Shown: positions 1-9,006, counted from the stretch's first letter. The stretch is 43,596 bases of DNA from Dehalococcoidia bacterium (GCA_002710135.1 PAOY01000023.1:1-43596); one strand, 5' to 3'. Numbers and translations are program-made. Notes: a model not told the origin generated them from the sequence alone.

Positions 1-128
1 TACATTAATCTTAGATCATTCTACTATTTTTTTCTTTAAAAGGGACCTTATTTTTATGCAAATATTTTAATTTAATTGCAATATTCTTTTAAAGGATTTA
101 AATTTTATATATCTTTGAAAGGTAAATT

Positions 129-1124
129 TTGATAACCAAAGACAAATTAATATGGATTTATGAAACTATGTGCAGGATAAGATTTTTTGAAGAATCCATG
201 CTTGAACAAACTTACAAAGGCAATTCTATGGGTGTTACTCATCCTTCCGATGGACAGGAGGCTGTACCTACTGGAATATGTGCTCACTTAACAGAAAAGG
301 ATTGGATTGGATCTACTCATAGGGGGCATGGGCATTGCATAGCAAAAGGCCTAGAAACCGATAAAATGATGGCAGAAATAATGGGGAAATATACGGGAAA
401 TTGTAAAGGAAAGGGAGGGTCAATGCATATAGCTGACTTCTCTAAAGGAATGCTTGGTGCTAATGCTATTGTTGGAGCTTCAATCCCACTAGCCGTAGGT
501 GCTGCATTAACTGCTAAATTCAAGGGCAAGGAGAAGGATTCTATAGGAGTTGCATTTTTTGGAGATGGAGCATCATCTCAAGGAGTTTTACATGAATCTA
601 TGAATTTAGCCTCAATCTGGAAACTACCAGTTATTTTTGCATGTGAAAATAATCAATATGCTGAGGCCACTCCTTCATGGTATGCAGTTTCCGTAGAAGA
701 TATAGCAGATAGGGCTGCTTCATATAATATTCCTGGAGTAATTGTTGATGGAATGGATGTTTTTCAGGTTTATGAAGCAGCAGAAGAAGCTGTTTCTCGG
801 GCTAGAAATGGTTTAGGACCAACATTATTAGAATTAAAAACTTATAGATATCATGGTCATTTTCATGCAGACCAACCAGAAAAATACAGAACTGAGGCTG
901 AAGAAGAGATTTGGAAAAATAAAGATTGTATTAAGACCTTCGAAAAAAAAGTTCTTGATCAAAAATTATTATCTCGAAAAGATTTAGATAAATTGAAAAA
1001 GAATATAGAGAAAGAAATAGAGAATGCAGTTGAGTTTGGTCTCTCAAGCCCTCTGCCACCAACAGAGACTCTCTATGATGATGTATATGTAAATTACTCA
1101 AATGACTTAAAAGGTTTAAGATAA
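129..1124 (+). CDS. Thiamine-pyrophosphate dehydrogenase E1 component, alpha subunit (pyruvate/acetoin dehydrogenase type)
   Basis: ORF with THRGHGH, GKGGSMHIAD, GDGASSQGVLHESMNLA, ENNQYAEATP motifs typical of E1 alpha; TTG start preceded by GAAAGG. Confidence 0.9.
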   Translation: MITKDKLIWIYETMCRIRFFEESMLEQTYKGNSMGVTHPSDGQEAVPTGICAHLTEKDWIGSTHRGHGHCIAKGLETDKMMAEIMGKYTGNCKGKGGSMHIADFSKGMLGANAIVGASIPLAVGAALTAKFKGKEKDSIGVAFFGDGASSQGVLHESMNLASIWKLPVIFACENNQYAEATPSWYAVSVEDIADRAASYNIPGVIVDGMDVFQVYEAAEEAVSRARNGLGPTLLELKTYRYHGHFHADQPEKYRTEAEEEIWKNKDCIKTFEKKVLDQKLLSRKDLDKLKKNIEKEIENAVEFGLSSPLPPTETLYDDVYVNYSNDLKGLR

Positions 1125-1142
1125 AAATATTAAGAGGAAATT

Positions 1143-2204
1143 ATGACTTTAAATAATTCAAATAAATTAGGTCCAGGGTTTAACGTAAAAGGGACTGAAA
1201 TTAGATATAGAGATGCATTTAATAATACTTTGAGATCTGAGCTAGAATATGATGAAAATGTTCTAATTATTGGTGAAGATATTTCTGGTGGCTTTGATAA
1301 AAAAACCAAAGAACCATTAGATGCCTGGGGAGGCCCTTTTGCAGCTACAAAGGGTCTTGTTCAAGATTTTGGAGTTGAAAGAATAATGGATGCACCAATC
1401 TCTGAGGCTGGATTTGTTGGTGCAGCAATTGGAGCAGCGCTAACAGGCCTAAGACCTGTCGTAGACTTGATGTATTTTGATTTTACTACTGTTGCATTTG
1501 ACCAATTATTATCTAATGCCGCCAAAAGTAGATATATGTTTGGAGGACAAACTAAGGTTCCGCTAACTCTTTTTGCTAGGTCCGGAGGAGGAACTGGTCA
1601 TGCGGCTCAACACTCCAGTGCATTTTATTCTATCTTGGCGCATATTCCTGGATTAAAAGTTGTTACTCCTTCCGATCCTTACTCTGTAAAGGGATTGCTT
1701 TCAGCAGCAATTAGAGATGATGATCCTGTTTTTGTCGTGAATGATAAAAAATTGATTAATATGACAGGATTTGTCCCCGACGAGGATTACCAAATAGAGT
1801 TAGGAAAAGGCAGATGTCTTAAGGAGGGTACTGATGTTACTTTAGTTGGTATGAGTTATACTTCGGTTGTATGTATGGAAGCTGCAGAAAAACTAGAAAA
1901 AATGGATATAAATGCTGAGGTTATAGATCTTTTATCATTATCTCCATTAGATGAAAAAATTGTTATTGATTCAGTGAAAAAAACAAATAGGATAGTTGTT
2001 GTAGATGAAGACAATCCCAGAGCTAGTATTGCAAGTGAAATTGCAGCGGTTGTTTCAGATAAAGCATTTGATTATTTAGATGCTCCAGTAAAAAGAGTTA
2101 CGGCTCCTCATACACCTGTTCCATATAGCAAAGGGTTAGAAGAAGAATTTATGCCAGATAGCGATGATGTTTTTGAGACTGTAAAAAAACTGCTAGATAT
2201 CTAG
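1143..2204 (+). CDS. Thiamine-pyrophosphate dehydrogenase E1 component, beta subunit
   Basis: ORF with IGEDISGGFD, DAPISEAGFVGAAIGAALTGLRPVVDLMYFDF, DEDNPRASIASEIAA motifs; directly follows E1 alpha. Confidence 0.9.
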   Translation: MTLNNSNKLGPGFNVKGTEIRYRDAFNNTLRSELEYDENVLIIGEDISGGFDKKTKEPLDAWGGPFAATKGLVQDFGVERIMDAPISEAGFVGAAIGAALTGLRPVVDLMYFDFTTVAFDQLLSNAAKSRYMFGGQTKVPLTLFARSGGGTGHAAQHSSAFYSILAHIPGLKVVTPSDPYSVKGLLSAAIRDDDPVFVVNDKKLINMTGFVPDEDYQIELGKGRCLKEGTDVTLVGMSYTSVVCMEAAEKLEKMDINAEVIDLLSLSPLDEKIVIDSVKKTNRIVVVDEDNPRASIASEIAAVVSDKAFDYLDAPVKRVTAPHTPVPYSKGLEEEFMPDSDDVFETVKKLLDI

Positions 2205-2543
2205 TTTTTTAATCTCATCAATCAACTCAGTTTTTTTATCACAAATAACTGTTTCATCATTTATAGCATAAGAAAGAAGGCTATTGTATGGATAAATTCC
2301 GCTTTCGTGACCATCTGACCACAGAGGTTGCAATGCATATTTACCAACTATAAGATAATCTACTACAATTATATCGTCTGGTACTTCAGTTACTTTTAGT
2401 AACTTTTTTCCAGTCAATTCTTCCACACAATTTGCACAAGCACATTGTAGTCTTAGATATTTATATGGATATAGGCATGATATATCCTTAGGCCAAATAA
2501 TTTCTAAGCCATCACTTAATCTATTTACAGCTTTTGGTTCCAT
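2193..2543 (-). CDS. DUF971 / gamma-butyrobetaine hydroxylase-like N-terminal domain protein
   Basis: RLSDGLEIIWPKD..., LRLQCACANCVEELTG, PLWSDGHESGIYPYNSL pattern of the DUF971 family. Confidence 0.8.
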   Translation of the reverse strand: MEPKAVNRLSDGLEIIWPKDISCLYPYKYLRLQCACANCVEELTGKKLLKVTEVPDDIIVVDYLIVGKYALQPLWSDGHESGIYPYNSLLSYAINDETVICDKKTELIDEIKKLDI

Positions 2544-2643
2544 AAAATAATATATTTCTAATATGATTTTCTAACACTTGCAATAATGTTAACGAAATTC
2601 TAAAAATAAATAATATAAAAAATAATACATAATAGGTGAAAAA

Positions 2644-3705
2644 ATGAGTGATGTAATAAAAGTTGGAATTGTTGGTGCTGGTGGGAATACTGTCTTAAAG
2701 CATATTCCTCTACTTCAAAAAATTGAAGGAGTTGAAATCGTTTCTGTAGCAAATAGAACAATTAAGTCCTCTAGCGCAGTTGCTTCTCAATTTGAAATTA
2801 AGAATTACTATGATAGTTGGCATGAAGTAGTTTATGATAACGGGATCGACGCTGTTGTAATTGGTACTTGGCCATATATGCATAAGAAACTTACTGTTGA
2901 AGCATTGGAGTCAGGGAAGCATGTGTTATGTGAAGCTAGAATGTGTATGAATGCTCAAGAAGCTATGGAAATGTATGACTGTGCTCAATCATATTCTAAT
3001 TTAGTAGCTCAAATAGTGCCTGCCCCCCATACATTACCTATAGATAAAACAATAAAAAGACTAATTTCCTCAGGATATATTGGGAATTTGGTAAATCTTA
3101 GAGGCATGGTTACAGCGGGAAATGATTTTCCTAAAGAAAACCAAGAATTTCATTGGAGAAATAATCGTGATTTATCAGGTAATAATATTATGCAGATGGG
3201 GATTTGGTACGAAGCTATTATGAGGTGGTTAGGCCCAGCAAAATCTATTACAGCAAATGCTCAGACTATAATGAATACTAGAGTAGATTATGATGGTAAT
3301 TATGCATACACTGATATCCCAGATCATCTTGACGTTCTTTGTGAAATGGTTAGTGGAGGTACTGCTAATTTGCAATTTACTATGGTTTCAGGAATGGCTC
3401 CAGAATCAGAAATGTGGATTCATGGTACAAAAGGAACTTTAGTTATTAAGACTGAAACAACCAATGATCCAGGCGCACCTGGATTAAAATTATATGGAGC
3501 TGAACAGGGGCAGAACCAATTAGAAGAAATAGATATCCCTGAAGAAGAAAAAGGATCTTGGAGAGTTGAAGAAGAATTTATAAATGCAATACGTGGTGAG
3601 GAAATTATTACTCATACCAATTTTACGGATGGGGTTAAGTATATGAAGTTTACCGATGCTATTTTTGATTCTTATTCAACTGGTCAAAAGATTTACTTGG
3701 ATTAG
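2644..3705 (+). CDS. Gfo/Idh/MocA family oxidoreductase
   Basis: N-terminal GIVGAGGNTVLKHIP Rossmann motif, EALESGKHVLCEARM, C-terminal MocA-like domain. Confidence 0.88.
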   Translation: MSDVIKVGIVGAGGNTVLKHIPLLQKIEGVEIVSVANRTIKSSSAVASQFEIKNYYDSWHEVVYDNGIDAVVIGTWPYMHKKLTVEALESGKHVLCEARMCMNAQEAMEMYDCAQSYSNLVAQIVPAPHTLPIDKTIKRLISSGYIGNLVNLRGMVTAGNDFPKENQEFHWRNNRDLSGNNIMQMGIWYEAIMRWLGPAKSITANAQTIMNTRVDYDGNYAYTDIPDHLDVLCEMVSGGTANLQFTMVSGMAPESEMWIHGTKGTLVIKTETTNDPGAPGLKLYGAEQGQNQLEEIDIPEEEKGSWRVEEEFINAIRGEEIITHTNFTDGVKYMKFTDAIFDSYSTGQKIYLD

Positions 3706-3706
3706 T

Positions 3707-4471
3707 ATGAATAAGATTGACTTGAATGCTGATATTGGAGAATCCTTTGGTTCATATAAACTCGGCTATGATGAAGAAATAATTAAGTATATTTCATCTT
3801 CTAATATTGCTACAGGATTTCATGCAGGAGATCATAATTGGATAAAAAGGACAGTTGATTTATCTCAAAAATATAATGTTGCAATAGGAGCTCATCCTTC
3901 TTATCCTGACCTTGCTGGATTTGGAAGAAGAGATATGGATTTACCACCTGATGAAATTGAAAATTTGATTAAGTATCAAGTTGGAGCGTTAATTGGCTTT
4001 GTTGGATTAGAAAACATTGCACATGTAAAGCCACATGGGGCTTTGTACAATAAAGCAGTCAAGGATGAAAAAACTGCAAAAGCTATTATCAATGCAATAA
4101 AGTCTATTAGTAATGATCTAATACATGTTGTTTTGGCAGGATCTATGTGGGAAAAATTAGCCACAGATTTAGGAGCTAAAATTTCTAGAGAAACTTATGC
4201 AGATAGAGAGTTGATGGAAGATGGGTCTTTATGCCCAAGATCTGTTGATGGTTCTGTTATTGAAGATTCACAAAAAATTTCAGATCGAACTATTAAAATG
4301 ATCAAAAAAAATGAAGTAATTACTTTTAATGGTGAGAAAATTAAGGTTGATTTTGATTCAATTTGTTTGCATGGAGATACTAAGGGTGCATTAGATATTG
4401 CTAAAAGCTTGAATAAATCATTTGCAGAAAATAATGTAATTGTTACTTCTATGTCTAATATTATTTTATGA
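3707..4471 (+). CDS. pxpA: 5-oxoprolinase subunit A (LamB/YcsF family)
   Basis: DLNADIGESFG...IATGFHAGDHNWIKRTV...IGAHPSYPDLAGFGRRDM. Start refined to the ATG at 3707 (ORF track starts in-frame at 3656, overlapping the upstream gene). Confidence 0.93.
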   Translation: MNKIDLNADIGESFGSYKLGYDEEIIKYISSSNIATGFHAGDHNWIKRTVDLSQKYNVAIGAHPSYPDLAGFGRRDMDLPPDEIENLIKYQVGALIGFVGLENIAHVKPHGALYNKAVKDEKTAKAIINAIKSISNDLIHVVLAGSMWEKLATDLGAKISRETYADRELMEDGSLCPRSVDGSVIEDSQKISDRTIKMIKKNEVITFNGEKIKVDFDSICLHGDTKGALDIAKSLNKSFAENNVIVTSMSNIIL

Positions 4472-5136
4472 TAGAAAAATTTAGGATAAGTTTTCATGGT
4501 GATTGCTCTCTTGTGATCAACTTTTCTGAAAATATTGAAATAGAAACTAATAGAATATTATATAAAATATTAAACTCATTTGAATCTGATCTTAAATCTA
4601 GTGAATTTATAGAAGATATTTACCCAACTTTTAATAGCATAATCATTGATTATAATAATTTGCTAATTGACTTTGAAAAATTGAAAGCTTTTGTAGAAAA
4701 AACATTATTGGAATTAATGTATGATTTGCAACTTCATTCAGATAGTGAGGAAGTTATAGAGATTCCAGTTAATTATGGTGGATTTTACGGTCCAGATCTT
4801 AGTATGATGTCTGATAAACTAAAAATTTCTGAAAAACAAATTGTAAAAATTCATACTTCTCGTACATACAGAATTTATATGATTGGTTTTATGCCTGGAT
4901 TTCCTTACTTAGGTGGATTAGATGAAAAAATTTCTTTTCCAAGACTTTCTACTCCTAGAATTTCAGTCCCTGCAGGATCAGTAGGAATTGCAGGAATTCA
5001 AACTGGTGTATATCCGTTTGAGTCTCCTGGTGGATGGAATATTATCGGTAAAACTGAAACAAAACTATTTGATACAGAAGCAAATCCTCCAGCACTACTA
5101 AAAGGGGGAGTAAACTTAAGATTTTTAGAGATATGA
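4468..5136 (+). CDS. pxpB: 5-oxoprolinase subunit B (KipI family)
   Basis: GFMPGFPYLGGLDEKISFPRLSTPRISVPAGSVGIAGIQTGVYPFESPGGWNIIGKT signature; ATGA overlap with pxpA. Confidence 0.93.
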   Translation: MIEKFRISFHGDCSLVINFSENIEIETNRILYKILNSFESDLKSSEFIEDIYPTFNSIIIDYNNLLIDFEKLKAFVEKTLLELMYDLQLHSDSEEVIEIPVNYGGFYGPDLSMMSDKLKISEKQIVKIHTSRTYRIYMIGFMPGFPYLGGLDEKISFPRLSTPRISVPAGSVGIAGIQTGVYPFESPGGWNIIGKTETKLFDTEANPPALLKGGVNLRFLEI

Positions 5137-6173
5137 TAAAAATTATAAATTCAGGAATATTATCAAGTTTTCAAGACAAAGGTAGATTTGGCCAGAAAAA
5201 AATAGGAGTTTCTAAATCTGGTGCATTAGATCTTTTTTCATTCCAATTAGCAAATAGACTTTCTGGAAATGATATCAACGAACCATGTATAGAAACCCTT
5301 GGTGGGTTTTCATGCGAATTTTATACTGATTTAGTTCTTTCAATTACAGGACCTTCTGACTCTTTTACTATTAACAATAATTATATTTATAAAACTAATT
5401 CTTCATTTAATGTAATGTCAGGTGATAAATTAGAGATCCCATTTCCCCAAAATGGAAATATTTTTTATTTATCAGTTTCAGGTGGATTCAATATTGATAA
5501 AATTTTAGGTTCTTACTCATATCATCAACCTTCGAGTATCACAAATAATTTGAGGATTTCTTCAGGAGATGAAATCCATGTAAAAACATCAAATAATAAA
5601 AATATATTTCTATCAGAAAATTCTTTTTTTAAAAAATGGATACTCAATGATGAAAATATAAATATTATTTATGATGATAAATTCAAATCTCAAAACTTAA
5701 GAAAAATGTTTGAAAATAAAGAATTTACTGTTTCAGATCAATTCAGTAGGCAAGGCATTAGATTGATTGGAGATCCCATTGATGAATTCAAAGAACAAAA
5801 TGAAATTTCTTCAGAAGTTTCTGCTGGCACTGTACAAATCCCTCCTGATGGTCAACCGATAATTTTATTGAATGATTCTCAAACAACTGGAGGATATAAA
5901 AAAATAGGCGTAATCCCAAGTTTCGAATTATCAAAAATTTCTCAAAAACCTATTTTATCTAAAATAAAATTTTCTGAGATTTCATTAAGTAATTCTATAA
6001 AGAATTATCGGGAAATGATGTCAGAATTTGATAATATCAAAATTTATAATTACACAAATAGAATACTAAAAATAAATGATAGATTAATTTCTGTTCAAAT
6101 TTTAGAAAATAATAGTATAATGGCGATATCTAGTAATAAGCAATTTGACATAATTGAGGAAAGTTTTGAATGA
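5133..6173 (+). CDS. pxpC: 5-oxoprolinase subunit C (KipA / urea-carboxylase carboxyltransferase-like domain)
   Basis: SGILSSFQDKGRFGQKKIGVSKSGALDLFSFQLANRLSGND and PPDGQPIILLNDSQTTGGYKKIGVI signatures; ATGA overlap with pxpB. Confidence 0.93.
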   Translation: MIKIINSGILSSFQDKGRFGQKKIGVSKSGALDLFSFQLANRLSGNDINEPCIETLGGFSCEFYTDLVLSITGPSDSFTINNNYIYKTNSSFNVMSGDKLEIPFPQNGNIFYLSVSGGFNIDKILGSYSYHQPSSITNNLRISSGDEIHVKTSNNKNIFLSENSFFKKWILNDENINIIYDDKFKSQNLRKMFENKEFTVSDQFSRQGIRLIGDPIDEFKEQNEISSEVSAGTVQIPPDGQPIILLNDSQTTGGYKKIGVIPSFELSKISQKPILSKIKFSEISLSNSIKNYREMMSEFDNIKIYNYTNRILKINDRLISVQILENNSIMAISSNKQFDIIEESFE

Positions 6174-6543
6174 TTCAGTTTCGGATGGATTGAGTTTATT
6201 TTGGATAGGAACTAGTGTAGTTTTTTTAGTTTTAATAATACTTTTAATATCTATAAATATACTAACTTTTTTAGAGAAAAAAATTTTTCAAAAAGAATCA
6301 AAAAAAGTTATAGTAACTAATCAAGAAAATGGTGATAGTTTATTAGAAATTGCTGCTGCTATTGCTGTCTCATTTTATAAAAAAAGTAAAAATTCAACAA
6401 ATGAAATTGCAGCTGCTGTTGCTGTTTCTTTGTTTGAAAATAATAAAAGTAAAGCAAGTAAAAGTACTGAAAATACACTTCAATCATCATGGATAACAAT
6501 AAATAGATCAAGAATGATGCAAAAAAAGTTTAGAAGGATTTAA
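6154..6543 (+). CDS. OadG/MmdD-like small membrane subunit of a Na+-translocating decarboxylase
   Basis: Single N-terminal TM segment (FWIGTSVVFLVLIILLISINIL) and Ala-rich EIAAAIAVS / EIAAAVAVS segments as in OadG-type subunits; position just upstream of BCCP and beta subunit. Confidence 0.7.
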   Translation: MRKVLNDSVSDGLSLFWIGTSVVFLVLIILLISINILTFLEKKIFQKESKKVIVTNQENGDSLLEIAAAIAVSFYKKSKNSTNEIAAAVAVSLFENNKSKASKSTENTLQSSWITINRSRMMQKKFRRI

Positions 6544-6544
6544 A

Positions 6545-7006
6545 TTGATGAAATATAAATTAAATATTAATGGCCAACAATTTGATGTCGAAATTTTATC
6601 TGAAAATTATAATTCTTATGAAGTAAGTGTCAATGGTGAAATATTAATGGTAAGCAAAGATATTAGTACAAGATCAAGTATCCCAGAGCCTAAAATACCT
6701 CAGGCGAAACAGAGTTTGCCTCCACAAGCTCCTTCAAATGCTATTAAAAATAATAATCAACCCAAATCTGAATCTTTAGATGCAAAGGTAGATGGTAATT
6801 CGATTAAGGCTCTAATGCCAGGGAAGGTCTTAAAAGTTTTAGTTTCTGAGAATGAAGAAGTAGAATCGGGTACTCCATTGTTGGTTATTGAATCTATGAA
6901 AATGGAAAATATTATATCTTCCAATAAATCCGGTAAAGTGGGCACTATCTATGTGAAAGTAGATGATAATGTTCAATATGATCAACCATTAGTTGAAATA
7001 AATTAA
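6545..7006 (+). CDS. Biotin carboxyl carrier protein (MmdC/GcdC/OadA-C type)
   Basis: C-terminal biotinyl domain with VIESMKMENIISSNKSGKV; biotinyl-Lys codon at 6899-6901; Pro/Gln-rich linker. Confidence 0.9.
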   Translation: MMKYKLNINGQQFDVEILSENYNSYEVSVNGEILMVSKDISTRSSIPEPKIPQAKQSLPPQAPSNAIKNNNQPKSESLDAKVDGNSIKALMPGKVLKVLVSENEEVESGTPLLVIESMKMENIISSNKSGKVGTIYVKVDDNVQYDQPLVEIN

Positions 7007-7022
7007 GTCTGAGAATATTTTT

Positions 7023-8222
7023 ATGATCGATTACATAGAGCCACTAATTGAAGGTATAAACGACTTACTATCTAATCCTAAGATGATAATAATGTGGCTT
7101 ATTTCATTCTTTTTATATTATGTTGGAATTTATAAAAAGAAAGAACCTCTTTTATTGGTTCCTATTTCTACAGGTATCTTATTAGCAAATCTTCCTATGG
7201 GTGAATTAATTAGAATAGGTGGAAATGGAGAACCAGATGGATTTCTCAGAATTTTTCAGAATATTGGAATGACTAATGATATACTGCCTTTATTAATATT
7301 TTTAGGTATGGGTGCATTGACAGATTTTGAACCCGTTCTATCTAATCCTAAGACGTTATTATTGGGTGCTGCTGCCCAAATTGGTGTATTTGCAGCTTTA
7401 TTAGGTGCTTTATTTATTAGCATGACACCATTTTTTGATTTTGGAATTTTAGAGGCAGCTTCTATAGGTATCATAGGAGGAGCTGATGGACCTACTACAA
7501 TATTCATATCAACAAGGATGAGAGAATTAGGAAATAGTTTGCCTTTATATAATATGAGCGATATCGTGGGAGCAACTGCTGTTGCTGCTTATTCATATAT
7601 GGCTTTAGTCCCTATAATTCAACCTCCTATAATAAGATTCTTTACTACAAAAAATGAGAGACTAATTAGGATGGATTATTCTGAAAAGAAAATTTCTAAA
7701 AGAACTAAAATAATATTTCCAATTTTGACAATTTTGATTGTTAGTATTTTAGTCCCGGATGCATCTCCTCTTATTTCAATTATGATGTTTGGTAATATTT
7801 TGAGAGAATCTGGAGTAGTTGACAGATTAGCAAAAACTGCCCAAAATGAATTGATGAATATAGTTGTTATTCTTCTAGGTTTATCTGTTGGAGCCACAAT
7901 GCCTGCTAGTGTTTTTTTGAAAATAGAAACAATATCTATTTTTATTCTTGGGTTAGTATCTTTTGTGTTTGCAACTATTTCTGGAATATTACTTGCAAAA
8001 TTTATGAACTTTTTTCTTAAGAAACCTATAAATCCAATGATAGGAGCAGCAGGAGTATCTGCCGTACCTATGGCTGCTAGAGTAGTTCAAAATGAAGCTT
8101 TTAGAGAAGATCCAGATAACTATATCTTGATGCATGCAATGGGTCCTAATATAGCAGGAGTTATTGGCACAGCTACTGTGGCAGGAGTACTTTTGGCTGT
8201 TGTTCCACAATTGGTGGCATAA
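7023..8222 (+). CDS. Na+-translocating decarboxylase beta subunit (OadB/MmdB/GcdB family)
   Basis: Multi-TM protein with GMGALTDFEPVL, GGADGPTTIF (conserved Asp region) and NELMNIVVILLGLSVGAT (conserved Na+-coupling region). Confidence 0.94.
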   Translation: MIDYIEPLIEGINDLLSNPKMIIMWLISFFLYYVGIYKKKEPLLLVPISTGILLANLPMGELIRIGGNGEPDGFLRIFQNIGMTNDILPLLIFLGMGALTDFEPVLSNPKTLLLGAAAQIGVFAALLGALFISMTPFFDFGILEAASIGIIGGADGPTTIFISTRMRELGNSLPLYNMSDIVGATAVAAYSYMALVPIIQPPIIRFFTTKNERLIRMDYSEKKISKRTKIIFPILTILIVSILVPDASPLISIMMFGNILRESGVVDRLAKTAQNELMNIVVILLGLSVGATMPASVFLKIETISIFILGLVSFVFATISGILLAKFMNFFLKKPINPMIGAAGVSAVPMAARVVQNEAFREDPDNYILMHAMGPNIAGVIGTATVAGVLLAVVPQLVA

Positions 8223-8225
8223 ATA

Positions 8226-8981
8226 ATGGAATATTCTATAAATATTTACATATTCTTATCAGTAATTTGCTTATTAATTGGCTTTCTAGGTGGATTTTTA
8301 GGGATTGCATTAGGTGCTGTAAGATTACCTATTATAATTATTTTGGGTATAGAGCCAATCTTAGCTGCATCTACTAATTTGCTGGCTGTAATTTTTGGTT
8401 CAACAGCAGCATTAATACCTGCGATAAAACAAAACCGAGTTCCAATAAAATCCTCTTTTAGAATAGCTATACCCTCAATGATTGCAGCATTTCTAGGAGG
8501 CTATTTTGCTTTTCAAATACCTGAAATATTTCTCTTAATAATCATGATTTTTTGTCTTGTTTTATCCGGATTAGTCATGACATTTTATAAAATAAGTGAA
8601 TTTGAAGACAAACCTTCAAAAAAAAATTCAATATATGAAATTTTAGTAGGAATTTTTATATCTTATTTTGGAGGGACTGTTGGTTTAGCTTTGGGCGTAT
8701 TAAGAGTTCCAGCTTTTGTTTATTTCTTAAGGATGAATATAAAGAAAGCAGGAGGTATAAACTTATTTTTGTCAGTATTAGTTGGAATCTCAGCTTATTT
8801 AGGTCATTCATTTTCAGGAGGGTTTGACTATCTTTTAGTTTTGTCTGTTGTTCTTCCAACTGTAATCGGAATGTATTTTGGATCAAGGTTTGTAGCAATT
8901 GCGAATGATAATCAGCTTCGCAAGATTTTAGGTGTTACACTACTGATTTTGTCTTTAGTTCTATTGTTAAGAGAGATTTAG
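8226..8981 (+). CDS. TSUP family (TauE/SafE) membrane transporter
   Basis: Hydrophobic protein with GFLGGFLGIALGAVRLP and repeat half YFGGTVGLALGVLRVPAFVYFLRM typical of TauE/SafE. Confidence 0.85.
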   Translation: MEYSINIYIFLSVICLLIGFLGGFLGIALGAVRLPIIIILGIEPILAASTNLLAVIFGSTAALIPAIKQNRVPIKSSFRIAIPSMIAAFLGGYFAFQIPEIFLLIIMIFCLVLSGLVMTFYKISEFEDKPSKKNSIYEILVGIFISYFGGTVGLALGVLRVPAFVYFLRMNIKKAGGINLFLSVLVGISAYLGHSFSGGFDYLLVLSVVLPTVIGMYFGSRFVAIANDNQLRKILGVTLLILSLVLLLREI

Positions 8982-9006
8982 GCAGAATCAAATTGACTCT
9001 GCCTAA
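8978..9006. terminator. Candidate hairpin terminator between convergent genes
   Basis: Perfect 9-bp inverted repeat TTAGGCAGA...TCTGCCTAA, followed by the AAAAAATAATTATTTTTT palindrome (9006-9023). Confidence 0.55.

Noticed and set aside
317-529. Antisense ORF (70 aa) inside E1 alpha; similar small antisense ORFs at 3976-4164, 4195-4497, 6757-6945, 7256-7507, 7676-7897, 7989-8210, 8656-8898
   Set aside because: All lie opposite strongly supported CDSs, show no family motifs and have low-complexity translations; consistent with shadow ORFs.
6154-6173. Possible programmed frameshift between pxpC and the OadG-like gene (20-bp overlap)
   Set aside because: A plausible TTG start exists near 6154/6166 and pxpC ends normally; no slippery site is needed.
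7072-7355. Repeated DNA string tctaatcctaaga within the OadB-like gene
   Set aside because: Encodes LSNPK twice within a protein; short and explained by coding, not a mobile repeat.
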